In this document: positions 50,214-61,529 of the stretch, one piece after another
Layout: each line of letters opens with the position of its first letter
Numbering within the stretch: the first letter of the stretch is position 1
Assembly (NCBI GenBank): GCA_015179125.1
Contig: WHVA01000419.1
Location: 1-64,000 of the forward strand
Origin: Gautieria morchelliformis
Lineage: Eukaryota > Basidiomycota > Agaricomycetes > Gomphales > Gomphaceae
Reading direction: 5' to 3'
DNA: 64,000 nt
Position numbers and translations under genes: made by a program
The notes under the pieces: model-generated
Seen by the model: the letters and a program-made list of their open reading frames with translations, nothing else
Databases searched by the model: none
What the model was told of the DNA's origin: nothing

Positions 50214-50877
50214 AGACATTTCGCAGAAGCTTTTGGGTGTGGAGAAGCTTGCAACAGATGGAAGTAATTGGCCTCTGTGGCGAGCCACTCTTACAAGTTA
50301 TTTTGAGTCCAAAAATCTACTCAGGCATATAGAAGGGAGAGCCATTCGACCTCCTGATCCTCCAGTCATGCCCCCAGGCCATATTCTTACAGAAGCTGAG
50401 GAAACTCAGATTGAGAAGGCTGAGGAGAAGCTGGAGAAGTATCTTGCCAGTGAAGGACAGGCAAAAACCCAAATAATCGTCTCAGTGTCAGAGTCACTAG
50501 CTCTGATGCTACAGAAGAGACATACAGCAAAAGAAGTCTGGGATGCATTGGTCAATGAGATGACCAAAAAGCCCAAGATGGTCCTCACCAACCTACAGAG
50601 ACAGCTTCGCAGTATGAGGTGTCCTGAGGATGGAGACTTGAGAGACCACCTGGACAAGGCCCAAGACCTCTATGCTCGTCTCAATGAGATGGGAGCCAGA
50701 ATTTCTGAAGGAGAGTTCACCGACATCATCCTTGCGTCACTTCCACCCTCCTATGAGGCAGTTATGAATGCCCTTACCACGTCGCTCAAAGAATGTGGAT
50801 TGCCCTTAGTGCCCGATGATATTATCAGAGTACTAAAGGCTCAATACGATAGGAGAAAGACCCTTAATATTTTATAA
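50203..50877 (+). CDS. Copia-5 Gag
   Basis: 224 codons of copia Gag (UBN2-like): MGPADISQKLLGVEKLATDG, NWPLWRATLTSYFESKNL, LRHIEGRA, EVWDALVNEMTKKPKMVLT, LRSMRCPEDGDLRDHLDKAQ, and FTDIILASLPPSYEAVMNAL. It ends at a TAA (50875-50877) that lies in the same frame as the downstream zinc knuckle and protease. Copia-1 has no stop at the matching place. The stop could be an inactivating mutation, or it could separate Gag from Gag-Pol and be read through at low rate. Confidence 0.9.
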   Translation: MGPADISQKLLGVEKLATDGSNWPLWRATLTSYFESKNLLRHIEGRAIRPPDPPVMPPGHILTEAEETQIEKAEEKLEKYLASEGQAKTQIIVSVSESLALMLQKRHTAKEVWDALVNEMTKKPKMVLTNLQRQLRSMRCPEDGDLRDHLDKAQDLYARLNEMGARISEGEFTDIILASLPPSYEAVMNALTTSLKECGLPLVPDDIIRVLKAQYDRRKTLNIL

Positions 50878-52829
50878 GAAGAGCAGGCATTTATTGGTTC
50901 ATCTACGAAAGGGCAGAAGGGCCGGCAAGACCCGAAGGTGCATACATGCACTAATTGCCACAAGCCTGGACATGCTATTGAGAGTTGCTGGGCTAAAGGA
51001 GGTGGTAAAGAAGGCCAGGGGCCACGTCAGAAGAAGAAAGCAAAAGCCAAAAAGAAGAAAGGCAAAGCCAAGGCGAATGTTGCCGAAGAAGTGTCCTCTG
51101 AGGAGGATGAGAGTGGCAGTCCAGCCGCTTTCACCAACTTTGACTGCTCTAATTTGAGTAGTTTATCTCTGGACACTGTTGTGATCCTCGACACTGGAAC
51201 GACCGCACATATGACCCCTCACAAGAATTTATTGAGGAATTACAGTCCATTCTCACAGCCGCGCACCATTCGTGCTGCCAACAAAGGCACCTTTGATGCT
51301 TTTGGTTCAGGCTCACTCGTGCTATCTAACAAGGTTGGAGATAAGACTGTGAACATTACATTGAAGGATACGTTCTACGCGGCAAAAATGGCTGTTACCC
51401 TGATCTCGATCGGCCGGTGCGATGATGCAGGCTATAACACACAAATAGCTGATCAGATATGCACAATATCCAATCGTAAAGGCAGGATATTGATGCAAGC
51501 ACCGAAGCTGAATGGCTTATATCGATTTGATTTACAACACACAAGTGCCGAAGCGCATATATGCGCATCAGCCATGGAGATACATCAAAAAATGGGGCAC
51601 ATTTCACAAAAGTCCCTACAGCATTTGCTCAACCGTGGCATGATATTAGGCATTGAATTGAGCTCAAAAGGTGACAAGGTTGTTTGCGATGCGTGCATTC
51701 AAGCGAAGATTGCACGTAAATCACTTCCTCAAGAACCCAGAAGCCGATCATCAAAATTCGGTGACAGAATTTATTCTGATGTCTGGGGACCAGCGAGGCA
51801 CTCCACAATTGACAAGAAATCCTATTATGTGTCTTTCATTGACGACTACTCAAGGGAATCGGTTATCTATTTGATGGCAAACAAATCGGAAGCATTTTCA
51901 AAATACAAACTCTACGAGGCCTTGATGCTTCGACAGAGGAACGTGCACATCAAAGCACTTGTTTCCGACAGAGGGGGCGAATATACAAGCTCGGAATTTG
52001 AACAGCATTTAGCCAAGCAAGGCACGAAGCATCGGTTAACCGTACACGACACCCCAGAGTCAAATGGTGTTGCTGAACGTTTAAACCGAACTCTAGTTGA
52101 AAGAGCTCGTGCCATGCTATTGGAATCAAATCTTCCTAAGACTCTATGGGGGCATGCAATTTTGCACGCCAACTATCTTAGGAATCGGACACACACAAGA
52201 GCTTTGCCAGACAAAACCCCTTTTGAAATGATCCATCACGAGAAACCGAACCTGAAAGACATACACGTGTGGGGAATTGAAGTCTATGTTAAAGTCAAAG
52301 AGGGAAACAAACTAGCAACCCGTTCCAAAAGAGCTCGGTGGATAGGAATCTCTGGACAGAGCCATGGTCACTGCATCTACTGGCCTGACTCTCAGAAGGT
52401 TTCTGTCGAACGGAATGTTATATTTGACTCAGAGATGAAGGGGGGCAAAGCTCCAATCATTTCTATTGAAGAGTCACAGCTACCTACATCCAGAAAAATG
52501 ATACAGGCCATCTCGGCGCCAGCACCTATGCCTAGTCGCTTAGTCAGCAAGGAGGCAAAGATCGAGGAAATTGATGATGATGAACCAGAGGTACGTCTTG
52601 AAGAGCTGCAACCCAGTCAGACTGTTGATGTCAGACCTAAGGAAGCTGCTCCAATAAGGAGAAGCGAGAGGATCCGTCAGCAGCAAGTGCAGCCGGCCCC
52701 AAGTGGTCCCGTAACAAGATCTCAAACTAAGAGACATGCTGGTGCAGATATCACTACACTAGCTTATGAGGACATTGAGGACCATCAAGACAAATTATTC
52801 GAACAAGATTTATCCTCTGTCACTGACGG
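50878..52829 (+). CDS. Copia-5 zinc knuckle, protease and integrase
   Basis: In frame with Gag after the TAA. Counting from the first Met at 50938: CCHC knuckle CTNCHKPGHAIESC (residues 4-17), a Lys-rich linker, protease site ILDTGTTAHMT (about 84), the GAG_pre-integrase motif EIHQKMGHIS (about 217) and CDACIQAK (about 251). The integrase core has D, D and E at about 281 (SDVWGP), 344 (SDRGGE) and 374 (ESNGVAERLNR), followed by TPFEMIHHEKPNL. All catalytic residues are present. The frame runs past 52829 into the Gypsy-6 LTR and stops at 52896, so the last ~22 residues are LTR-derived. Confidence 0.92.
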
Positions 52830-53406
52830 TGTAAGGACCCGGCCTTTGGCCGGCTACTTACCGGTAGAACCTTCTTCCGAGCCCCAAGCCTTGTGATATC
52901 CGTGCCCGAGTACATATGATACTTATCCGCACCCGAGCCCGAGCTTGAACTCATATCCGACCTTGATCCCATGCCCGTATCCCCCTTAGTTACTGATTCC
53001 GCTCCATCACGCATCATTCATATATTACCTCGCCCTGCCCTCGGTCTCCTGACCTCGCCCTGACCTCCACTAATCTGTTCGCCCCTGACTTGCACCTCGT
53101 CCGTATATAACCCCCTTGTATGCATTCCTACTCCTCAGTCTGAAAATCAACTATCGTGTCCCTTCGATCCCTAGCTAGTTTCTACACCTCGCCTCTTAAG
53201 CTAGAACCTCGCCTCTTATTCGTTTACCTCCGAAGTTGGGACTCGTGCGTAGGGTCGGCGCAGCACATAAGCTGAAGCCAAGTCCCTCTCCGACTTCCCC
53301 ATCCAAACCTCGCCCTGTAACCTCGGACCTTGACTCGGGTTTCGTCCCCGACCTCGGTCAACCTTACGACGGACCGTATCGTAACAGTATTTTCAGACTG
53401 CTTACA
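52830..53406 (+). repeat. Gypsy-6 5' LTR
   Basis: 577 bp from TGTAAGGACCCGGCC to CTGCTTACA. The TGTAAG/CTTACA ends are inverted repeats, as expected. It interrupts the Copia-5 integrase-RT linker. It is rich in CCCGAG and CCTCGCC words. No tRNA primer site is evident after it (CCCTACGTATCCC), so self-priming as in some fungal chromoviruses is possible. Without a second LTR the end points remain inferred. Confidence 0.75.
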
Positions 53407-53429
53407 CCCTACGTATCCCTTTTTTCACG

Positions 53430-54662
53430 ATGTCCATGATAACTCGTTCTCGCACCCTTCGGGGTATCTCAGAACAGCGACGTTTCTCGGAAGCCCCCGA
53501 TGACTCACCCCCGTCCCCGGGGATACCCCTCGCAGACCCCGCCGAGCCTAGTAACAAAGGCAAAGGTAGGGCTAACCTCGGTGACCCTTCAGGTGATCCA
53601 GGTGATGGCTCTAGAAGTTCTGACAACGATCGGGACCTCCCCAACCTTCCGCCCGAGGACCTCGGTGACCTCGAGGACAACGAGCTTATGCGTCGAGTGT
53701 TCATCAAACTCGCGAAACCTCGCGAATCCGAAGCACGAGCCAAGGTCAAGGAACCGGATAGTTATGACGGTACTGACCAAGCCAAGCTTCGCACTTTCTT
53801 CCTTCAATGTGTACTCAACTTCAGAGATCGCCCCACCGCGTTCAAGACTGGGGCCTCAAAGGTGCAGTATGCTATTTCTTACCTGTCCGGCTCGGCTCTG
53901 CAATATTTCGAGCCGGCGATCCTCGGCGAAGTCCAACCCGAGCCAGATTGGCTCGAGGACTGGGACAGCTTCAAGGCCGAGCTCGAGCTTAACTTCGGCC
54001 CATACGACAACACGGCCCAAGCCGAGATTGACCTCGAGAAGATCGTTATGAAAGAGCACCACAAGGCCGCGCGATTCTTTATCGATTTCGCCCGAGCTTC
54101 GACTCGGACTCAGTGGAACGACGCGGCCCTCCGACACTTTGCTTATAAGGGCTTGGCCAAACGAATCAAGGACGACTTACTTCACTTCCCTCGATTCCGC
54201 AGCCTCGCCGAGCTTAGGAACTTCGCGCTGGAATGCGATAGCCGTTACTGGGAGCGAAAGGAATACGACGCCATGATCAATGGTCGTAGCTCCCAGCCTG
54301 CACGCACCCCTAATCAGTCCAGTAGCAATGCCACTAACAACCACCAGCCTTCCAGTGGTTCCAATAACAATAAGAACCGCAACAAGACTAACAACAGCGG
54401 CAAGGGTTCCAACAACAACAACTCTTCGAACAACAAGAGCCAGCCCGACATTTCGAGCAAACTCGGGAAGGATGGCAAACTGCTTCCCGAGGAGCGCCAA
54501 CGTCGGGTCGACCAAGGCCTTTGTCTGCTTTGCGGCACCAAAGGTCACGTCGTCAAGGACTGCCCGAAGAACAAGTCTACCAATAGTAGCGGTTCTAAAG
54601 GTCGGGCAACGAAGACCCCTAACGAGGGGACTTCGGCCTCCATTACGGAGGTGAAAAAATAG
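53430..54662 (+). CDS. Gypsy-6 Gag
   Basis: 410 codons, intact. An N-terminal disordered region, then the retrotransposon Gag core (AKVKEPDSYDGTDQAKLRTF, FKTGASKVQYAISYLSGSAL, QYFEPAIL, WDSFKAELELNFGPYDN, FIDFARASTRTQWNDAALRH), an Asn/Ser-rich low-complexity linker, and a CCHC knuckle CLLCGTKGHVVKDC near residue 355. It forms the particle. The gag stop TAG at 54660 follows immediately after an A6 run, and pol is open in the -1 frame across this point. Confidence 0.93.
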   Translation: MSMITRSRTLRGISEQRRFSEAPDDSPPSPGIPLADPAEPSNKGKGRANLGDPSGDPGDGSRSSDNDRDLPNLPPEDLGDLEDNELMRRVFIKLAKPRESEARAKVKEPDSYDGTDQAKLRTFFLQCVLNFRDRPTAFKTGASKVQYAISYLSGSALQYFEPAILGEVQPEPDWLEDWDSFKAELELNFGPYDNTAQAEIDLEKIVMKEHHKAARFFIDFARASTRTQWNDAALRHFAYKGLAKRIKDDLLHFPRFRSLAELRNFALECDSRYWERKEYDAMINGRSSQPARTPNQSSSNATNNHQPSSGSNNNKNRNKTNNSGKGSNNNNSSNNKSQPDISSKLGKDGKLLPEERQRRVDQGLCLLCGTKGHVVKDCPKNKSTNSSGSKGRATKTPNEGTSASITEVKK

Positions 54663-57600
54663 GTAGCAACCTCGGAACCACACGATCCGAGGATTGCGGT
54701 AACCTCACCCGTGTGCTCAGACTCAGCGCCGCTTCTCATTCATTGTCCAAAGATTCCCTTAATGTAGATCTAACCTCGCCTTCGCTTCCCAACGTCGCTT
54801 TTGTTGCATTAGTTGACTGCGGGTCCTCAGACTGTTTTATTGAATCCAGATTTGTCCAGAAGTACTCCATGCCTGCTTATCCTGTCTCTCCTATACCCTT
54901 GAAACTATTTGACGGTAGTACTAACACTACCATTACCCAAGCTCTAGACCTCTGCATTTGCTTTCCGACCGGCGAACAACAATGGGTTACCTTCTACGTA
55001 ACCTCGCTCGACTCAAGTTGCTCGATGGTACTTGGCCACAACTGGCTCACCCGCTACAATCCGTCGATTGACTGGGTATTGGGCAGTATTATTTTCAACA
55101 CCATCGACCTAACAACGACTCCAGCGACCCCGGCGACGTCAGCCCGCTTAGCTTCGGCTACGACTTCGACCTCGCCTACGGCATCTTCGCCACCGCCTCC
55201 GACCTCGCTTCCGAAATTGCAAGCACCCCTCGTTTCCCTAATCAATGCACCCGCTTTCATGCGCGCATCTAGATTGGAAGGGTCCGAAGTGTTTCAGCTC
55301 AATTTGGCTTCGCCTGAGCTCCTCGCCAGAGGGGCAACATCGGGAGGAAGCTCTTCCGAGCTTCCTGAGAACGTTAAGAAACATGTTCCCGAAGTATATC
55401 ACGAATTTGCAGATGTGTTCAGCAAAGCACGCGCTGACACTCTAGCTCCCCACCGACCTCACGATATCAAAATCAACCTCGAAGAAGGGACCTCGCCACC
55501 TATCGGTCCCATCTACTCTCTCTCAGCTTCCGAACTCAAAGCACTTCGCGAGTTCATCGACGAGCATTTAAACATCGGTTTCATCCGACCTTCACGCTCG
55601 CCTCATGGTGCACCGGTATTGTTCGTTCGCAAAAAAGATGGCTCACTTCGGTTGTGTGTCGACTTCCGAGGTTTGAACAAAATCTCAAAAAAAGATCAGT
55701 ATCCATTGCCATTGATTGCTGACTTACTTGATGCTCCAAAGAATGCTCGCATCTATACGAAAATTGACCTTCGTCACGCTTACCACCTCGTACGGGTGGC
55801 CGAGGGTGACGAATGGAAGACCGCCTTCAGGACTCGCTATGGGTCTTTCGAATGGTTGGTCATGCCATTTGGTCTCACTAATGGCCCTGCTGCCTTCCAG
55901 AGATTCATGAACGAGGTGTTCGCCGACCTTTTGGACGTTTGTGTGGTGGTATACTTGGATGACATTCTAATCTACTCCAGTGACCCCTCCAAACATGTTG
56001 AACATGTCAAGGAAGTCTTGCGACGACTACGACTCAACAACCTCTTCGCCAAAGAAGACAAATGCGAGTTCCATCGCGACTCGGTTGAATTCCTCGGCTA
56101 CATACTCTCTCCCGAGGGCCTCACTATGGCAGATGACAAAGTAAAGGTCATTCAAGACTGGCCTGAACCTCGCAAAGTTCGCGACATCCAATCCTTCCTC
56201 GGCTTCGCCAACTTCTACCGACGTTTCATTCACAACTACTCCGACATCACCATTCCTCTCACCCGACTTACCCGCAAGGGTACCCCTTGGAATTTTTCCG
56301 AGGATTGTCGACGGGCTTTCAACCTGTTGAAGAGGGCGTTCACTACCGCCCCTATCCTTACTCACTGGATTCCTGACCTTCCACTGATCGTAGAGACTGA
56401 TGCATCAGATTATGCCTTAGCGGCAATCTTATCACTACGAACCTCAGAAGGCGAACTTCATCCCGTCGCTTTCCACTCCCGCACATTCACCTCTACCGAG
56501 CTCAACTACGATGTTCACGACAAGGAGCTCCTCGCCATTTTTGAAGCCTTTCAACGCTGGCGACACTACCTAGAGGGCTCAGGCGAACCAGTTGACGTTA
56601 TCCCCGATCACAAGAACCTCGAATACTTTTCAACTACGAAGCTCTTGACCCGTCGACAAGCTCGGTGGTCGGAATACCTTTCCCAGTTCAACCTCGCCAT
56701 ACGCTTCCGACCAGGTCGCCTCGGAACGAAGCCTGACTCTCTCACTAGACGATGGGACGTCTACCTTAAAGAGGGGAATAGCGACTATGCCACCATAAAC
56801 CCGCAGAACCTACGGCCAGTGTTTACTCAGCACCAGCTGGCATCGTCCCTTAGAGCTACTAACCTCGCTCCCATCGTGCTCCGAGCCGCTTCACTGCTTG
56901 ATACCGAGCGGATCCGAGCTGACATACTAGCGAACCTCCCCTCGGACCCCATAGCCAAGTCGCACCTCGGCTTGGTTAATGACCCGAGGTGGACCACAGA
57001 CCCCGAGGGTTTCCTCAAGCTTGACAACCGAACCTATGTTCCAGGGGCCCAAGACCTTCGACTTCGCATCCTGCAATACAAGCACGATCACATCCTCTCG
57101 GGACACTTCGGGGTCAACAAGACCTTGGAGCTGATCCGACGAGACTATACTTGGCCGGGGATTAGATCCTTTGTCAAGGATTATTGCAAGACGTGTACCA
57201 CTTGTATGCGAAGCAAGCCACAACGTCACAAACCCTATGGTCTCCTCAAGCAACTTCCTGTTCCCGAGAAACCTTGGAATTCCATCTCTATGGATTTCAT
57301 TGAGCAACTCCCCCCTTCATCCGAGTTCACCTCCATCCTAGTGATTGTTGACCGCTTCACTAAGCAGGTTATCTTCATTCCAACCACAGACAAGATAACC
57401 TCGCAAGAGCTCGCTCACCTCTTCGTTCTTCATGTCTTTTCAAAGCATGGAGTCCCCTCGCACGTCACCTCGGACAGGGGTTCCGAGTTTGTTTCGCGCT
57501 TCTGGCGTTCCCTAGGGAAAGCTTTGGACATGCGGTTGCATTTCACCTCGGGATATCATCCCGAGGGTGACGGTCAGACCGAGCGTGCTAACCAAACTTT

Positions 57601-57855
57601 GGAACAGTACCTCAGGATCTATTGCAACTATCAGCAGTCCAATTGGGCTTCGCTCCTTCCCCTAGCCGAGTTCGCCTACAACAACGCGCCTAGCGCAACC
57701 ACCGGCGTCTCCCCATTCTTTGCCAATAAAGGCTACCATCCGAACCTCGCAGTTCACCCCGAGCGCGACCTCGCCTCGGCACGAGCCCGAGACTTCGTGG
57801 TTGACCTGGACGAGCTTCACCAAGAACTTCGCCACGCCATCCTCGAGGCTCAGAA
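54656..57855 (+). CDS. Gypsy-6 Pol: protease, RT, RNase H, integrase
   Basis: Open without interruption from upstream of the gag stop (-1 frame). Counting from 54713: protease VDCGSSDCFIES (about residue 37) and MVLGHNWL; RT with RLCVDFRGLNKISKKDQYPL, KIDLRHAYHLVRV, MPFGLTNGPAAFQ and the catalytic YLDD (about 413-416); RNase H with ETDASDYALAAIL and HDKELLAI; an HHCC zinc finger (HDHILSGHFG ... CKTCTTC, about 790-828); and integrase Asp, Asp and Glu near 860 (SMDFIEQ), 920 (TSDRGSE) and 955 (DGQTERANQ). The natural C-terminus is lost: after LEAQKSLRQ (about 57855) the frame continues 33 codons into antisense WDR24-like sequence and stops at 57958. Confidence 0.95.
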
Positions 57856-60800
57856 ATCTCTTCGGCAACAGCCATGCGGCCGTCAGCTGCAGGATCTGGT
57901 AACGAGACTCGGTCTATGGATGGCGCATAGACCGACGCCGTATCAGAAGGCGCTATAGTGACGGTTCGCATACTATTCTGTGATTTCTGCGTGGTAAGAG
58001 ATCGCTGGGAAAAGGCCATGCTTGTCCCACGATGACCAGATAACACTGGCACTGGCACCTGACCGGGCTGTTCATGTTTCTGATTCGACGCTTGTGAGAG
58101 TTTAGAAGGGGAGATGCGCACGGCAGATTCAGATGAAGAGGGCGAGGCCGGGGACTGCGGCGAGCGAGACTCGTCGACGTATCGGTGTCATAGCCGCTGA
58201 CACTGCCTTCTTCGTCACGGTCATCGGGAGAATCTTCACGCGGCGCAGGAACCTTCAACAAGAGACTGCGAGACGGGGTTGGAGCACAGGGTAGTTTGGC
58301 TACGGCGGACGACGAGGCCTGCGGTCCTCTTTGTGAGCCAGCCATGTCGTGGGTGAGACTAGTCTGCGCGGGTGCTGACCCCTCAGATCCACTGCTCGAC
58401 TCTGAGTCGTCCAGAGCGCCTTCGCCAACATGCGCATGCTGAAAGGCCACGGGTTGTTCATTGACAGACAGGTCCCAACCGGTGATGGGAGTCGATACCG
58501 AGGCCCGACGCATGGCGAGGCGGTGTGTAGGAGGAAGGACGGGAAGAGCGGTGGCGGCACGGCGCGATACCGTGCTCAACTTGGTGGAGGATAACATGGA
58601 TGTATCGTGCGACGAATTCGGGGAGAAGGGACGTGAGAGACGGGAGGAAAGCGGACTTGGTTTCGAGCGGGGGGATGGCGACGAGGAGGAAGGCGTGCCT
58701 TTTGTCGCCTGATCAGCTCTCGTGCGGTACGATAACGGGCTTGTTTCTATGGGGTGCGTGTCAATGCGTGTACTCCCTGATGTAACCGTAGCGGGGGCGG
58801 TATGGCTATTGAAAAAGGTGCGGCCACGGAGGGAAGAAACTGACACAGATGTGAGAGATAGCTGGCTCGGTGCCCCTATATGCGACGACGGCTTCAACGA
58901 GTATTCAGATAACGGGCTTGTTTCTATGGGGTGCGTGTCAATGCGTGTACTCCCTGATGTAACCGTAGCGGGGGCGGTATGGCTATTGAAAAAGTTGCGG
59001 CCACGGAGGGAAGAAGCTGACACAGACGTGAGAGACAGCTGGCTCGGTGCCTCTATAGGCGACGACGGCTTCAACGAGTATTCAGAAGTCGGTGACGTAT
59101 CTTCCAAGTTCACGAGCTGGGACAGGAGCAGCAGCCACGTCTGAGCAGCATGGAACTGTCCAGCCTCCCTTGCTCGCTGCAGACTCGTTAAACCCCGTTA
59201 AGAGTGTGAAAGATAAGGACCTGCCTCCGCGTTAATCCCGCATACTCTTAGCCTGTCTCCATCGAAGACATACGATTTCTCCGGGTGTTCGAAGGCCGAG
59301 TGGTCAAAAAGAGGAATGTCTTCCACGCCAAGCGTTTGTTGATAGAGGACGTAAACAGGATCACTCGTTGCTTTGGGGCGGAGGCATAGCTCTTGCAGCG
59401 TGTCCACACCGTATGGGCTGCTGATAAGATTAGACATAAACATAGCACAGCGTACGCGGGCAATATATATATGCTCACACATCATCATATGGCAGTTAGA
59501 CGACTGGCTGGTTGTTGGCGCCAAATGCGAGGCTGCCGTACGCAGTCCAGGACATGGCCACTCTTGGAATGTAGTCGAGCGGTCTGAAGCTTTCCCGGAG
59601 GTCGTGCTGTGCAAACGTGCCGTTGACGTGTTGCGCCCACAGTTTGTGCGAGCCGGCAAAGGCGATGTCTGCCTGACAAGTCTGCACACGAACACAACTG
59701 AATATTTTCGCCGCGTACCGGTGATGCCGCCCTCTGCGTCATCCAGAGCCCACTTGCCGATCCACGCACGACGTATGTCCCATATTTCGACGGTCTCGCT
59801 CTCAGGCCCGTTGTTAGACATGATCTGTACGCCATTGAATAACAACCGAAAACGACGGATGAGTAAGCTCAATCTACACGGCAACCTCGCAATTGTAGCC
59901 CGGTCGCCAACACACATTCCGCACCGGGAAGGGCGTGTGAAGCGTACGGAAGGAACTCGGGCCCATCTTCTTGTTCAGTAGCATCGCGTCGCGATCGCTC
60001 ATATGTGCGGGAATGGAAGCCCCTGGCGGCAAGCAAAGGTCCCAAACCTGCAACGACGCGTGAGACTCAGACTGCGCAGTGCTGATTAGTTACAGGAGTA
60101 AATACCTTTATTTGGCGATCCATCCCACTCGTTAGGAGCCACCCCAAGCCTGTCTCTTCCATACTGGGCAACTGCCAGTCCATTGATAGTACGGACGATG
60201 AGTGCGCGAGCGTGATTCGTTCCAGGGGGAGCGCTCTATTACGGAGGACCCGTCTACAGTTCCAACGATGAACACGACGTGGACTATATATAGTATGACT
60301 GAATTCACCCACCGCTGAATATTGCCGCTCTCGAGACCAGTACAGACGATCATGGGATGGGAACGGGAGATAGAGCTAGAGCGCAAATCCCTGTGGGGTG
60401 GTATACTTCCATAACGGAAGGCGGCGGACTCCGGAGGTCCTACAGCGCGAAGCAGGTGATGATACTGAGAGCTTGGCAGAGGGTAAAACGTTTCCCATAA
60501 GCATAGGTGCCCGACCTGTGAGCCACTAGCAAAGAGGTAGGGCAGAAATGGAAAGATAGCTAGCTTATTGACTGTGCGTTTGTGTTCCTTTATCCTCGTC
60601 TCTGGTTGTGTAATTTGAGTGTCTCTAGGTTACGCAGGACGAAACCCACGGCCATGCACCATACTTGGACCCCGACTTGTTAACATCCCAATAAATAATC
60701 TCTCCATTCCTCGCACTAGTCACAATCTTGTTGTCGAACGCTTCGTGCGTGTCACGCTGGGACGCGTCGCAAGCTGATGAAGAGCGAAACACTCACTTCC

Positions 60801-61525
60801 GCGTGCCCACATGTTGGTCGGAGCACTGTCAATCTTCAGCCCGGTCAGCCCGGAACCCCTCCACACGTTGGTCTCACTTTCTAAGCTCGCACTGCCTGAA
60901 TTAGTGCATACTCTGGCATCCGTCGAGCTGCCGCTAGAAAGCGGCCTAATATGGGGTCGAGATGGCGACTTCCGCGCGCGAATGGGGTCATTTATGCGTA
61001 GAATTCGAAGTACTACATAGGGAGGGCATAGCATCAGGTATGTAAAACACCACATATACACGGAATCGCGACGTCGGAAACAAACAAACCGTCCGTCCCA
61101 GCGAGAACACATCTCGAGCCATCTTCGGATGTAGCAAATGTTCCTCAACCGACAGTGCATGCCCAAGGATATCGTACTGTTCTCGAGGGGCCCTGATATT
61201 CGTGATGTCTTTGGTCGGTGTAGACCTGAGGTAGCATCGCACGGTCGAGTAATTGCAAGGAGCTTATGGCCCGCCCGCAGACTATCCCACGGTGACGGCA
61301 CGTGACCTCTCGCATTTTCTCACCGTGTAAATTCGGTGGAATAATTTGAGGTACGTTTCGGGGAGTCCAAACTAACACACAATGCCAGATCCACCTGTGC
61401 GTACATCGGATGCGCAAGGGTGAGAAACGATGCCCCTTCCGTGCGAACGTTTCGACATGGTCTGCGGTAAATGTACAGGATGGTAAGTTGTCTTGCAGAT
61501 GGTCGTCGCACTCTAATACGTCCAT
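57855..61525 (-). pseudogene. WDR24/Sea2 (Rtc1)-like WD40 gene, right copy
   Basis: Minus-strand copy of the 23.4-27.5 kb gene, better preserved. Readable blocks: TNVWRGSGLTGLKIDSAPT; HEAFDNKIVTSARNGEIIYW and DVNKSGSKYG; EHKRTVNKLAIFPFLPYLFA with SGSQVGHLCLW; MIVCTGLESGNIQRWV; LERITLAHSSSVLSMDWQLP; VEIWDIRRAWIGKWALDD; WAQHVNGTFAQHDLRESFRP; DIPLFDHSAFEHPEKSYVFD; then the Ser/Pro-rich region (57953-59113). These follow WDR24/Sea2 WD40 order; the protein is a SEACAT/GATOR2 subunit acting on TORC1 signalling. Defects: a one-base deletion in the Ser-rich region near 58175, a 59-residue tandem duplication, and loss of everything after MAVAEEI where Gypsy-6 is joined. Confidence 0.72.
58730..59083 (-). 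repeat. 177-bp in-frame tandem duplication
   Basis: Two units (58907-59083 and 58730-58906) encode the same 59 residues, starting EYSLKPSS and ending HPIETSPLS, with five or so differences. The left WDR24-like copy has one unit only. The duplication keeps the frame. Confidence 0.9.
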
Positions 61526-61529
61526 CCAG

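Larger units (their letters stand above)
49709..52829 (+). mobile_element. Copia-5: 5' LTR through integrase, cut by Gypsy-6
   Basis: A plus-strand copia element inserted in the Gypsy-7 LTR: 5' LTR, primer-binding site, gag, protease and integrase in one frame apart from one in-frame TAA. It stops in the integrase-RT linker where the Gypsy-6 LTR begins at 52830. RT, RNase H and 3' LTR are not present in the window. The related solo LTR at 42702-43190 shows that the family was active elsewhere in this locus. Confidence 0.92.
52830..57855 (+). mobile_element. Gypsy-6: Ty3/gypsy chromovirus-type element, 3' truncated
   Basis: 5' LTR (52830-53406), intact gag (53430-54662), and pol with protease, RT, RNase H and integrase core in one frame from about 54656. 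The element is cut in the integrase C-terminal region at about 57855, where sequence of the WDR24-like gene begins. The chromodomain, polypurine tract and 3' LTR are missing. Coding sequence up to the break is free of lesions, so the element was probably young when truncated. Confidence 0.92.

Noticed and set aside
52830..52896. Terminal 22 codons of the Copia-5 integrase frame as native protein
   Set aside because: From 52830 the DNA is the start of the Gypsy-6 LTR (TGTAAGGACCCGGCC), so the residues are readthrough.
53402..53749. Long minus-strand frames opposite Gypsy-6 gag and pol (e.g. 53402-53749, 54177-54683)
   Set aside because: They are shadows of the GC-rich coding strand of gag; the plus-strand frames carry all family motifs.
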